DNA from: an uncultured Eubacterium sp.
GTDB taxonomy: Bacteria; Bacillota; Clostridia; Oscillospirales; Acutalibacteraceae
Direction of reading: 5' to 3'
NCBI GenBank assembly: GCA_934512155.1
Contig: CAKSWS010000004.1
Location: 12,423 to 76,422, forward strand
DNA: 64,000 bases
The notes beneath the pieces were generated by a model. It was not told the origin of the DNA. It did no database searches and saw only the letters and a program-made list of their open reading frames with translations. Of the stretch, positions 44,455-53,432 are shown piece by piece (positions within the stretch are counted from its first letter, which is position 1; every line of letters starts with the position of its first letter). Position numbers and translations under genes: made by a program.

Positions 44455-45027
44455 ATGAATGTAAATGTTTATGATTTTGACAATACGATTTATGACGGCG
44501 AAACATTGGTGGATTTTATTTTGTATTATATTCGCCGAGATCCTAAAATTTGGAAATATATTCCAAAGCTTATTGTTATTGCAATAAAAGACGGATTGCA
44601 TCTATTTACTGTTGAGGAGGCAATTAATGCATACGCCTCTTTTTTGGAAGGCTATTATGTAAATTTGGGCGATGTCAGTGCAAATGTGGTTGATTTTTGG
44701 AATAAAAATCAAAAGAAAATAAAGCCTTGGTACAAGCAAGTGCAAAAGGAAAACGATATAATTGTTTCCGGGTCAACCGATTTTATATTGGATGAAATAA
44801 TGCACCGTATGGGTATTAAAAATTATGTGGGTTCAAGTATAGATAAAAAAACAGGTAAGTTTAAACGCCTTTGTTTTCTTGAAAATAAGGTTAAAATTTT
44901 TAACGAGCTTTACCCAAATGCTCATATTGAAAATTTTTATACCGATTCTATGAACGATAAAGCTATGATGGATATTGCCGATAATGTTTACTTCGTTAAG
45001 AAAAACAAAATAACAAAAATTAAATAG
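44455..45027 (+). CDS. HAD-IB family phosphatase (SerB-like)
   Basis: 190 residues. HAD motif I appears as VYDFDNT near residue 5 (nucleophile and acid Asp), motif II Ser in IVSGSTDF near 103, the motif III Lys in ENKVKIF near 142 and the motif IV Asp pair in YTDSMNDKAMM near 162. The small helical cap (about 18-85) is of the IB type. Such enzymes dephosphorylate phosphoserine or other phosphate esters. It is 31 bases ahead of a GPH symporter on the same strand, suggesting a sugar-phosphate or glycerol-phosphate target, but that is a guess. Confidence 0.82.
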   Translation: MNVNVYDFDNTIYDGETLVDFILYYIRRDPKIWKYIPKLIVIAIKDGLHLFTVEEAINAYASFLEGYYVNLGDVSANVVDFWNKNQKKIKPWYKQVQKENDIIVSGSTDFILDEIMHRMGIKNYVGSSIDKKTGKFKRLCFLENKVKIFNELYPNAHIENFYTDSMNDKAMMDIADNVYFVKKNKITKIK

Positions 45028-45058
45028 CCGAAAAGGCATTAAGAAAAGAGGATTTTAA

Positions 45059-46573
45059 ATGGGGAAAGTCAAAAATTTTTTAGACAGTAAAATCGTTAAA
45101 ACAGATGTTGGCGAGGAAACGTATTTAACTTGGCGTGAAACATTGTCTTATGCTTTGGGCAGAGGTGCTCAAGGTATGAATACTTCAATGACAAGTTCAA
45201 AATATGTAAATTACTTTTTAACAAATGTTTTGTTTAAAAAGTTAAAAAATCCTATGGGCACAGCCTCAACAATCAGGCTGTTTTGCGGTATTTTTGATGC
45301 CATAAACGACCCTATTATGGGCATTATTGTTGACAGAACAAGAACAAAGGACGGTCAAATGCGCCCCTATATTAAATGGGCTCCGATTTTTGTTTCAATA
45401 GTAATGATTTTGTTCTTTATCGGAAGTGCAGACGCTTCGCCTGTGTTTAATATCATATATACAACGTTGTTGTTTGTAGGTCTTGACGTTACATATACAG
45501 CTTTTGATATTCCAATGGGTGCTTTGGCATTTTCCATTACGCCAAACGGAATAGAAAGAACAAAACTTTTCGGCGTAAGTTCAATTATTCGTTCTGTTGT
45601 TGGCGCTCTTCCTCAGGTGTTTGTTGCAGGCGCCGCTTGGCTTCCTTATTTTAAAAATCATACTCCTCAGGCGTATTTAACATCGGCAATAATTTCAGCT
45701 ATCGGTATTTTCTTTTTAACACGTTTAACTTATAAAAACACACGTGAACGTGCTTATCACAGTTCCGACACACCGTCTGTTAAAGAATGCTTTGCTCTTT
45801 TGTTTAAAAACAGACCGCTTCTCATGCTTTTCCTTTGCAACATCTTTTTTGTGTTGTGCAAGGTTGCAGAACAGGTGTCATTCTATTTCGTAGCAGATTT
45901 GATGTTTAATTTAAAATATAATGCAGTAATAGATGTTGTTAAATTCCCCGGATTTTTACTTGCAGGTATTTTTGTTCCTAAAATTGTTGAAAAATTAGGA
46001 AAAAAAGCAGATTCAAGGCGTTTTTATCAAATTTGTTGTATCAGTGCCATTGCCCTTCATATTATGTTTGCAGTGTTCTGTTTTAAAGGTTTGCTTCAAA
46101 AGCCCGAGGGAACATCAGTAACACTTTTAACAGGTGTTGTTGTAAGCGTGTTTACATGTTTAACAACTGTTCCTCTTGAATTTAAAAATCTTATTCAAAA
46201 AGAAATGGAAGCAGAAACGGTTGACTATATTGAATGGAAAACAGGTACTCGTGTTGAAGGTATAATGCTTTCTATTATGAGTTTTACCGGCAAAATCGAA
46301 AATACGTTTTCTTCTTCTTTGGGCCTTGCTCTTCTTGGTATTGTAGGTTATCAAAACCATGTGGAAGGCTCTGTTGTTCAATCGGCGGCAACTAATAACA
46401 CATTATTCTTTTTAACTACACTTTTACCTGCCATAGGCTATTTGTTAATGCTTATTCCAATGCATTTTTATAACATAACCGGCGACGGTCATCGTCAAAT
46501 GATGAAAGAGATTAAAGAACGCAAGGAAAAGGTACAGGAAGAAACACAGCAGGAAACTGTTGTAAATGAATAA
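45059..46573 (+). CDS. GPH-family symporter
   Basis: 504 residues with about 12 helices. Features include the N-terminal TWRETLSYALGRGAQGMN, the RLFCGIFDAINDPIMGIIVDRTRTKDGQMRPYIKW loop with the family's Asp pair, and DYIEWKTGTRVEGIM in the second half. It has GAGGA before ATG 45059. It is the third GPH transporter in the window and shares a transcript with the HAD phosphatase. A short charged tail ends the protein. Confidence 0.88.
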   Translation: MGKVKNFLDSKIVKTDVGEETYLTWRETLSYALGRGAQGMNTSMTSSKYVNYFLTNVLFKKLKNPMGTASTIRLFCGIFDAINDPIMGIIVDRTRTKDGQMRPYIKWAPIFVSIVMILFFIGSADASPVFNIIYTTLLFVGLDVTYTAFDIPMGALAFSITPNGIERTKLFGVSSIIRSVVGALPQVFVAGAAWLPYFKNHTPQAYLTSAIISAIGIFFLTRLTYKNTRERAYHSSDTPSVKECFALLFKNRPLLMLFLCNIFFVLCKVAEQVSFYFVADLMFNLKYNAVIDVVKFPGFLLAGIFVPKIVEKLGKKADSRRFYQICCISAIALHIMFAVFCFKGLLQKPEGTSVTLLTGVVVSVFTCLTTVPLEFKNLIQKEMEAETVDYIEWKTGTRVEGIMLSIMSFTGKIENTFSSSLGLALLGIVGYQNHVEGSVVQSAATNNTLFFLTTLLPAIGYLLMLIPMHFYNITGDGHRQMMKEIKERKEKVQEETQQETVVNE

Positions 46574-46585
46574 AGAATTTTTTGC

Positions 46586-46625
46586 GGCACGGCGGGGCAT
46601 TTTGTACCGCCATGCCATTTTTGTT
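46586..46625 (+). terminator. Terminator of the GPH symporter gene
   Basis: GGCACGGCGG (46586-46595) / CCGCCATGCC (46607-46616), one mismatch, followed by a T-run. Confidence 0.8.
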
Positions 46626-46666
46626 TTATAACATTTTCTATTTTATTGAAAGACAGGTTTGTATTT

Positions 46667-48037
46667 ATGAAATTAACTTTTATTGCCGACACTCATTATT
46701 ATTCAAAAAAATTAGGTTGTTCCGGCAGGGCTTATGAACTTCGCTCCGGTTCAGATCAAAAGTGTTTGGCAGAAACAGGCGATATAATCGACAGTGCATT
46801 TGCTTGCATTGCCGAAAGCGACACGGACGCAGTGTTTATTTTAGGTGATGTTTCAAACGACGGCGAAATGATTTCTCACACTGAATTTCGAGAAAAACTT
46901 TATGAATTAAAAAAATTCAAGCCGGTTTATCTTATTACAGCTACTCATGATTGGTGCTGTGATGAAAACCCACGTCGCTTTGAAGGCGAAAATGTTTTTA
47001 ACGATGTTGAGGTTATGAAAAGCAGTGATTTGCCGAAATTTTATAAAGAATTCGGACCTGATGATTCTATAGACAGTTTTATTACTAAAATCGGAACTGT
47101 TTGCTATACCGTTCAACTTGAAAATAATGTTCGTGTTTTGGCACTTAATGATGATAAAAACGATAATGACCATGCAGGCTATACAAAGGAATGTTGGCAG
47201 TGGATTGAAAATCAAATTGCAAATGCAAAGCAAGATAATCAGCTTCTTATAGGTATTCAGCATCATTTGCTTATACCTCATATTTCACCGCTTATTACAG
47301 GCGGTTCAACTTGTGTTGAAAATCGTGAATATGTGGCGTCTCGCTTGGCGGACGCAGGGTTGAAATATATGTTTGTGGGGCACAGCCACATTCAAGCCAC
47401 AGATGAATTCGTAAGTCAGAAGGGCAATAAAATTACTGAAGTTAATGTTGGTTCTCTTTGCGGATACCCTGCACCTATTGCCAACGTAATTGTTAATGAT
47501 GACAAAACTGTTACATATAATATTGAGCATTTAAAAGAGTTTAAATTAAACGGAAAAACTGTTGATGCACAGGCTTTTTTGGCAAAGCATGCCACAGATG
47601 TTATTTTTCGTGTTTTGGAATGTAAAAACAGGCAGGAATTTGAAGAAAGGCTTACGGCTCTTCAGTTAAACGGAGAAAAACTGGGCAAATTGTGGTTTGC
47701 TGCAAAGCCGATTTTAAATAAAGTTAATACTGCTTTAACCAAGGATGCTTACAGGTGGCTTAGATTATTGGGCATGGCAAAGAATATTTCAAAAAACGAT
47801 GTTGAAAAATATGCTTATAAGCCGATAAAAGAGTTTATTGGCGAAATTTGGCTTTCTGCGCTTGACGGTTCACTGAATTCTTACAGCAAGGATGACAGCT
47901 ATTATAAAATTGTTATGGCTGTTGTAAGCGTTCCGTCAAAATTAATGAAAAATAACAGTGATATGCAAGAACTTATTTCTGCTGCCGATTATATTTTAAC
48001 AGGCGGAAATATAAATAATCAAAGTGCAACAATATAA
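46667..48037 (+). CDS. Calcineurin-like metallophosphoesterase
   Basis: 456 residues from ATG 46667 (AGACAGG ahead; TTG 46646 is the other in-frame start). Metal ligands follow the family order: IADTHYY near residue 6, LGDVSNDGE near 65, a variant THDW near 95 in place of GNHE, GIQHHLL near 200 and VGHSHIQ near 239. A C-terminal region of about 180 residues has no clear motif. It is cytoplasmic. Substrates of this branch are not known; cyclic nucleotides or phospholipid headgroups are possible. Confidence 0.85.
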   Translation: MKLTFIADTHYYSKKLGCSGRAYELRSGSDQKCLAETGDIIDSAFACIAESDTDAVFILGDVSNDGEMISHTEFREKLYELKKFKPVYLITATHDWCCDENPRRFEGENVFNDVEVMKSSDLPKFYKEFGPDDSIDSFITKIGTVCYTVQLENNVRVLALNDDKNDNDHAGYTKECWQWIENQIANAKQDNQLLIGIQHHLLIPHISPLITGGSTCVENREYVASRLADAGLKYMFVGHSHIQATDEFVSQKGNKITEVNVGSLCGYPAPIANVIVNDDKTVTYNIEHLKEFKLNGKTVDAQAFLAKHATDVIFRVLECKNRQEFEERLTALQLNGEKLGKLWFAAKPILNKVNTALTKDAYRWLRLLGMAKNISKNDVEKYAYKPIKEFIGEIWLSALDGSLNSYSKDDSYYKIVMAVVSVPSKLMKNNSDMQELISAADYILTGGNINNQSATI

Positions 48038-48062
48038 TAATTTACAAATTTTTAATAATCGC

Positions 48063-48091
48063 TTGATTTATTTAATAATTACTGCTACAAT
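48063..48091 (+). promoter_or_regulatory. Promoter of the potassium uptake genes
   Basis: -35 TTGATT (48063-48068), 17-base spacer, -10 TACAAT (48086-48091), giving a leader of about 60 bases before ktrB. No riboswitch is seen. Confidence 0.6.
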
Positions 48092-48155
48092 CGTCTTGTT
48101 TTTGTATTAAAGTATTTTAAAATAAGTTATTTATTTTACGGAAAGTGCGTTTTGT

Positions 48156-49514
48156 ATGAAATTTAATGGAAAAATAAAGCGAAAAAAACATCTTTCTGCT
48201 TCGCAGTCAATAATTTTAGGATTCGCTTTATTAATTTTGGCAGGCACTTTTATTCTTATGTTGCCTGTTTCTTCGGCATCTCACAGCTTTACATCGTTTT
48301 ATGATGCACTGTTTACTGCTACATCGGCGGCTTGTGTTACAGGACTTGTTGTGCACGATACTGCAACTTATTGGTCTGTTTTCGGTCAGGCGGTTATTCT
48401 TGTTTTAATTCAAATCGGCGGTATGGGTGTTATAACGGTTGCGGTGTTTTTAATGCGGATTTCAGGCAAAAAAATCGGCATTTTGCAACGTGCCACCATG
48501 CAAGAGGCAATCGCCGCCCCTCAAATAGGCGGAATGGTTGAACTTACGGGATTTATTATTAAAACTTCACTTGTTATTGAAACTGCCGGTGCGGCGCTGT
48601 TAATGCCTGTTTTTATAAAAAATTTCGGCGTGGGAAAAGGCATTTGGTATTCTGTTTTTCATTCCGTTTCCGCATTTTGTAATGCCGGGTTTGATTTAAT
48701 GGGAATAAGGCAACAGTTTTCATCGCTTACTTCGTTTTGCAATAATTATTATGTAAGTATAGTTATTGCACTGCTTATAATAATCGGCGGAATCGGATTT
48801 TTAACATGGGATGATATTCGTAAAAACGGCTTGCACGTTAAAAGATATAAAATGCAAAGCAAAGTCGTTTTTGCAGTTACGGCTGTGTTGCTTGTTTTGC
48901 CGTTTATTTATTTTTTGTTTGTGGAATTTTCAAAAGGCGCATTTGCTGATATGAGCGTTTTAGAGAAAATTAATGCCGCAGCATTTCAGGCTGTAACCCC
49001 CAGAACTGCCGGGTTCAATTCGGTTGATTTAAATATGTTTACGGAATCAGGCAAGTTTTTAATGATAATTTTAATGCTTATAGGCGGCAGTTCCGGTTCT
49101 ACGGCAGGTGGTATGAAGGTAACAACCGTTGGCGTTTTGTATGCGGCAACCGCTTCTGTTTTTAAAAAGAAAACAAACTTGCAGCTTTTTAAAAGAAGAA
49201 TAGGCAATGAAACCGTAAAAGTTGCTTTGTCTATACTTGTTATGTATATTTCGTTGTTTACATTTGGTGGTGTATTTATCAGTTTGATTGAAAATTTACC
49301 ACTTGTTACATGTTTGTTTGAGTCTGCGTCCGCCGTGGGAACTGTTGGGCTTACGTTGGGAATAACAACATCGCTGTCAAAAATATCCGGCACAATTTTA
49401 ATTTGCCTTATGTTTTTAGGCAGGGTTGGCGGATTAACGCTTATATATGCGGCATTACTTAAGAAAAATACAAGCGACGCCGTGTATCCCGTTGAAAAAA
49501 TTATGATAGGATAG
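48156..49514 (+). CDS. ktrB: Potassium uptake membrane subunit, KtrB type
   Basis: 452 residues with four M1-P-M2 repeats of the TrkH/KtrB superfamily. Filter-loop sequences such as SAACVTGL near residue 57, SAFCNAGFD near 172, TPRTAGFN near 279 and SASAVGTVGLT near 390 carry the conserved Gly. It conducts K+ with Na+ coupling. The next gene (8 bases on) encodes the single-RCK regulatory subunit, matching KtrB-KtrA pairs. Confidence 0.92.
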   Translation: MKFNGKIKRKKHLSASQSIILGFALLILAGTFILMLPVSSASHSFTSFYDALFTATSAACVTGLVVHDTATYWSVFGQAVILVLIQIGGMGVITVAVFLMRISGKKIGILQRATMQEAIAAPQIGGMVELTGFIIKTSLVIETAGAALLMPVFIKNFGVGKGIWYSVFHSVSAFCNAGFDLMGIRQQFSSLTSFCNNYYVSIVIALLIIIGGIGFLTWDDIRKNGLHVKRYKMQSKVVFAVTAVLLVLPFIYFLFVEFSKGAFADMSVLEKINAAAFQAVTPRTAGFNSVDLNMFTESGKFLMIILMLIGGSSGSTAGGMKVTTVGVLYAATASVFKKKTNLQLFKRRIGNETVKVALSILVMYISLFTFGGVFISLIENLPLVTCLFESASAVGTVGLTLGITTSLSKISGTILICLMFLGRVGGLTLIYAALLKKNTSDAVYPVEKIMIG

Positions 49515-49522
49515 TGAGTAAA

Positions 49523-50170
49523 ATGAAAACCGTTTTATTAATAGGTTTAGGCAGATTCGGAAGGCATGTTGCCGAAAAATTAAATGAATTAAATCATCAG
49601 GTTATGGCTGTGGATATTAATGAAGCAAGGGTAAACAAAGTTTTGCCGTATGTAACAGCCGCACAAATCGGCAACAGCACAAATGAAGATTTTTTAAAAA
49701 CCTTGGGTGTTAATGATTATGATGTTTGTATTGTTGCAATAGGTGATAATTTTCAGGATTCTTTGGAAACAACATCTTTATTAAAAGAAATGGGTGCAAA
49801 ATATGTTGTTTCACGTGCCGCAAGGGATGTGCATGCAAAGTTCCTTTTAAGAAACGGCGCAGATGAAATTGTTTATCCGGAAAAGCAGCTTGCAGCATGG
49901 ACGGCAATTAAGTGCACAAGCAATCAAATTTTTGATTATTTTGAACTTGACGATGATTATGCTATTATGGAAGTTTTTGTTCCAAAGCAATGGATTGGCA
50001 GGTCAGTTGGTGAAATTGATATAAGAAAAAAATACGGTGTAAATATTGTTGCAATAAAAAAACCGGATGGGCTGGAGCTTACTGTGTTGCCCGAAACGGT
50101 TCTTAACGAAAATGATATGTTGCTTGTTATAGGTACAAGCAAAAGTGTTCAAAAGTGTTTTCATATATAG
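49523..50170 (+). CDS. ktrA: Potassium uptake regulatory subunit, KtrA type
   Basis: 215 residues: one RCK-N domain (LLIGLGRFGRHVAEKL nucleotide-binding loop near residue 6) and one RCK-C domain (about 135-215). It forms a ring that gates KtrB in response to ATP/ADP or c-di-AMP in known systems. ATG 49523 has AGGA 11 bases ahead; GTG 49514 would overlap the ktrB stop and has poor spacing. Confidence 0.92.
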   Translation: MKTVLLIGLGRFGRHVAEKLNELNHQVMAVDINEARVNKVLPYVTAAQIGNSTNEDFLKTLGVNDYDVCIVAIGDNFQDSLETTSLLKEMGAKYVVSRAARDVHAKFLLRNGADEIVYPEKQLAAWTAIKCTSNQIFDYFELDDDYAIMEVFVPKQWIGRSVGEIDIRKKYGVNIVAIKKPDGLELTVLPETVLNENDMLLVIGTSKSVQKCFHI

Positions 50171-50213
50171 TATTATTGTTTTATTTTTGGTGAAATGAGG
50201 CTTTGATTCAACT

Positions 50214-51572
50214 ATGAATATTGTTATTTCCGGCTGTGGAAAAATCGGCAGAACTATTCTTGAAGATTTGGTTTCAGAGGGACATGATGTTATTGCCATT
50301 GATACAGACCCTGAAATTATTGAAGAAGTAAATAATGTTTATGACATTATGGCGGTGTGCGGCAACGGTGCCGACTATGCAACTCTTGAAGAGGCTGAAA
50401 TTGATAAGGCAGAACTTTTTATAAGCTGTACAGGTTCGGACGAGCTTAATATGTTAAGCTGCCTTTTTGCACGTAAAATGGGTGCAATTCACACAGTTGC
50501 AAGAATAAGAAATCCGGAATACAACGATAATAGTTTGGGATTTATGCGTCATGAACTTCATCTTTCAATGGCAATAAATCCTGAGCAACTTACGGCACAA
50601 GAACTTTTCGGAATGTTAAAATTGCCGTCTGCTACAAAAATAGAGCGTTTCTCTGCTCGAAATTTTGCAATGATAGAACAGCGTATAAAGTCAGGCTCTG
50701 CTCTTGACGGAATTACTTTAAGCGAAATTCGTGCTCTTTATAAATCAAATGTGCTTATATGTGCGGTGCAAAGAAATAACGAAACTTTTGTTCCTGACGG
50801 AAATGTAACTCTTCGTGCAGGTGATAAAATCAGTATTGCGGCAAATTTCAGCGAAATTCAAAAATTAATGCGTTCCGTTGGCGCTTACCATAAAAAAGCA
50901 AGAAATATTATGATTTTAGGCGGCAGTAAAACAACGTTTTATCTTGCCAAAATGCTTTTGGCAGCGGGAAATGCCGTTAAAATTATTGAAAAAGATCTTA
51001 ATAAATGTCAGCGCCTTTGCGAAATGTTGCCAAAGGCTGTTATTATTCACGGCGACGGTTCAGACCAAGAACTTTTGCAGGAGGAAGGCATCGATTCCCT
51101 TGACGCTTTTATTGCATTAACGGGTATGGATGAGGAAAATATTCTTATTTCCATGGTTGCTTCTATGCATAAAGTTCCTCAGGTTATAGCAAAGGTTAAC
51201 AGTGATGAACTTGGCGTTATGGCTGAAAAACTTGGTCTTGATTATCTTGTTTCACCTAAAGCGTCTGCTTCAAATGTAGTTGTTCGTTATGCACGTGCTC
51301 TTAAAAATTCGGCAGGCAGTAATATGGAAACTCTTTACAGAGTTATGGACGGCACTGCAGAGGCTCTTGAATTCAATGTTACAGAAGAATCAAAGGTTAC
51401 AAACAGACCGCTTAAAGAAATTTCATTTAAATCCAATGTGTTAATTGCGGCAATATTCAGAAAAGGCAAAACAATTATTCCTACCGGTGATGATTATATT
51501 TTAACCGGCGACAGGGTTATTGTTCTTGCAACAAAAAGTCATTTAAATAATTTAACGGATATTCTTAAATAG
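50214..51572 (+). CDS. trkA: Trk potassium transporter peripheral subunit
   Basis: 452 residues with two RCK modules in tandem (nucleotide loops ISGCGKIGRTILEDL near residue 4 and ILGGSKTTFYLAKML near 237, the second without the full GxGxxG). This is the full TrkA layout, twice the size of KtrA. It binds NAD(H)/ATP and gates TrkH, encoded 14 bases downstream. Confidence 0.93.
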   Translation: MNIVISGCGKIGRTILEDLVSEGHDVIAIDTDPEIIEEVNNVYDIMAVCGNGADYATLEEAEIDKAELFISCTGSDELNMLSCLFARKMGAIHTVARIRNPEYNDNSLGFMRHELHLSMAINPEQLTAQELFGMLKLPSATKIERFSARNFAMIEQRIKSGSALDGITLSEIRALYKSNVLICAVQRNNETFVPDGNVTLRAGDKISIAANFSEIQKLMRSVGAYHKKARNIMILGGSKTTFYLAKMLLAAGNAVKIIEKDLNKCQRLCEMLPKAVIIHGDGSDQELLQEEGIDSLDAFIALTGMDEENILISMVASMHKVPQVIAKVNSDELGVMAEKLGLDYLVSPKASASNVVVRYARALKNSAGSNMETLYRVMDGTAEALEFNVTEESKVTNRPLKEISFKSNVLIAAIFRKGKTIIPTGDDYILTGDRVIVLATKSHLNNLTDILK

Positions 51573-51586
51573 GCGAGGCTTTAATT

Positions 51587-53029
51587 ATGAACAAAAAAAT
51601 GGTTTTCCATATAGTGGGCAGAATCATTCAGGTTGAAGCGTTGTTGCTTGTTTTGCCTTTGCTTGTTTCTGTTTATTATGGCGAAAAATGTTATCTTTCT
51701 TTTATAATTTCTATTGCAGTTGCAGCCGTTACAGGCACTCTTTTAACTTTGGGATCAAGAGTTAAAAGTAAAATAATTTACGCAAAGGAAGGCTTTGTAA
51801 CTGTTTCTCTGGCGTGGGTTGTAATGTCGGCAATAGGTGCGCTTCCTTTTGTTATAAGCGGTGAAATTCCATCGTATGTTGACGCTTTTTTTGAAACGGT
51901 TTCCGGTTTTACCACAACGGGTGCTTCAATTCTTACCGATGTAGAGGCATTGAGTAAAGGAATTTTGTTTTGGCGCAGTTTTACTCATTGGATAGGTGGT
52001 ATGGGCGTTCTTGTTTTTGTTATGGCAATTATTCCGTCAATTACAGACCGTTCTATTCATATTATCCGTGCGGAAATGCCGGGACCTATTGTTGGCAAAA
52101 TTGTTCCCAAAGTAAAAAACACTGCAATCATTCTTTATATTATTTATATCGCTTTAACATTGGCTGAAATTTTGCTTTTAATTGCGGGCAAAATGCCTGT
52201 TTATGAAAGCGTGGTTCATGCATTTGGTACGGCAGGTACCGGCGGCTTTGGCATAAAGGCAGACAGTATAGGCGGCTACAGCTCTTATTTGCAGTGGGTT
52301 ATTACCGTGTTTATGTTCCTTTTCGGAATTAATTTTAATTTGTATTATCTTGTAATTTTAGGCAAAATCAAATCGGTTTTAAAAAGTGAGGAATTATGGG
52401 CGTATATCGGAATTGCCACTGCTTCTGCGGCAATTATTGCGGTTAATGTTCATTCAATGTATTCAAGCGTTTCCGAAACTATAAGGCATTCCGCTTTTCA
52501 GGTTTCGTCAATAATAACAACAACCGGCTTTGCTACAACTGATTTTGACCAATGGCCCACACTTTCAAAAACAATTTTATTGCTTCTTATGATTGTTGGT
52601 GCCTGTGCCGGCTCAACAGGCGGCGGATTAAAAGTTTCACGAGTTGTTCTTCTTTTTAAAACAATAAAAAAAGAACTTCGCCACATGCTTCATCCACGCT
52701 CGGTTAGTGTTGTTAAGTTTGAAGAAAAAACGGTAAGTAAAAGCGTAATAACAAATGTTTCTGTTTATTTTGCCGTTTATGTTTTTCTTATTATTTTGAC
52801 TTTCTTTTTAATTTCTTTTGATAATTTTGGTATTGAAACAAATTTAACAGCGGCTGTTTCTTGCTTCAATAATATCGGCCCCGGTTTGGCAGAGGTTGGT
52901 CCTACTGCAAGTTACGCATGTTATAATTGGTTTTCAAAACTTGTGCTTTCGGCTGCAATGTTATTTGGCAGACTTGAAATTTTCCCAATGCTGTTTTTGT
53001 TTTCAAAACCAAGCTGGTCTAAAAATTAA
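51587..53029 (+). CDS. trkH: Trk potassium transporter membrane subunit
   Basis: 480 residues with the extra N-terminal helices that separate TrkH from KtrB. Filter loops: SGFTTTGAS near residue 108, GTAGTGGFG near 215, ITTTGFATTDF near 308, and CFNNIGPGL near 426. GCGAGG lies ahead of ATG 51587. It ends with a terminator at 53047-53090. Together with ktrBA upstream, two K+ systems share one transcriptional region. Confidence 0.93.
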   Translation: MNKKMVFHIVGRIIQVEALLLVLPLLVSVYYGEKCYLSFIISIAVAAVTGTLLTLGSRVKSKIIYAKEGFVTVSLAWVVMSAIGALPFVISGEIPSYVDAFFETVSGFTTTGASILTDVEALSKGILFWRSFTHWIGGMGVLVFVMAIIPSITDRSIHIIRAEMPGPIVGKIVPKVKNTAIILYIIYIALTLAEILLLIAGKMPVYESVVHAFGTAGTGGFGIKADSIGGYSSYLQWVITVFMFLFGINFNLYYLVILGKIKSVLKSEELWAYIGIATASAAIIAVNVHSMYSSVSETIRHSAFQVSSIITTTGFATTDFDQWPTLSKTILLLLMIVGACAGSTGGGLKVSRVVLLFKTIKKELRHMLHPRSVSVVKFEEKTVSKSVITNVSVYFAVYVFLIILTFFLISFDNFGIETNLTAAVSCFNNIGPGLAEVGPTASYACYNWFSKLVLSAAMLFGRLEIFPMLFLFSKPSWSKN

Positions 53030-53046
53030 ATTATTTGAATAAAATT

Positions 53047-53090
53047 AAAGCCGTCGGTTATGTTAAAAACATTATCCGGTGGCTTTTTTT
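53047..53090 (+). terminator. Terminator of the potassium uptake region
   Basis: Long imperfect stem beginning AAAGCC (53047-53052) / GGCTTT (53081-53086) with an AAAA loop and a T-run. Confidence 0.75.
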
Positions 53091-53432
53091 GAAAGTAATA
53101 ATATTGTTTGCGTTTCAAATAATATTATTGCAAGGGATTTTATTTGAAACGAATGTTTGAAATAATTTGTTTTTATTTTGTAATTTTTTAAAATTGCGCT
53201 GTTTAAAAAATTTTTTTAAAATTTCTGAAAATCCTTTATTTTGCCCATTTTTCGTCGTTATTACCATATATCTTGTTGTTTTTTGGCGAAAATATATATT
53301 ACAAAACTGTATCGAATTATTAAAATGACTTTATTTTTTTATAATTGTTTGTTATAATATGCAGGATAATTTGAATAAATGTTATTTTTGATTTTTAGTT
53401 ATACTTAATTTATATATTAAGAGGTAAATATT
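53091..53432. other. AT-rich gap with inverted repeat before murA
   Basis: No gene is seen. An inverted repeat with 11-base arms (53112-53122 GTTTCAAATAA / 53140-53150 TTATTTGAAAC) lies near the start. Long A- and T-runs follow. TATAAT at 53353-53358 is the probable murA -10; its -35 is unclear. Confidence 0.6.

Noticed and set aside
48986-49393. 135-residue minus-strand frame
   Set aside because: Shadow of the ktrB gene on the other strand, with no ribosome site or motif.
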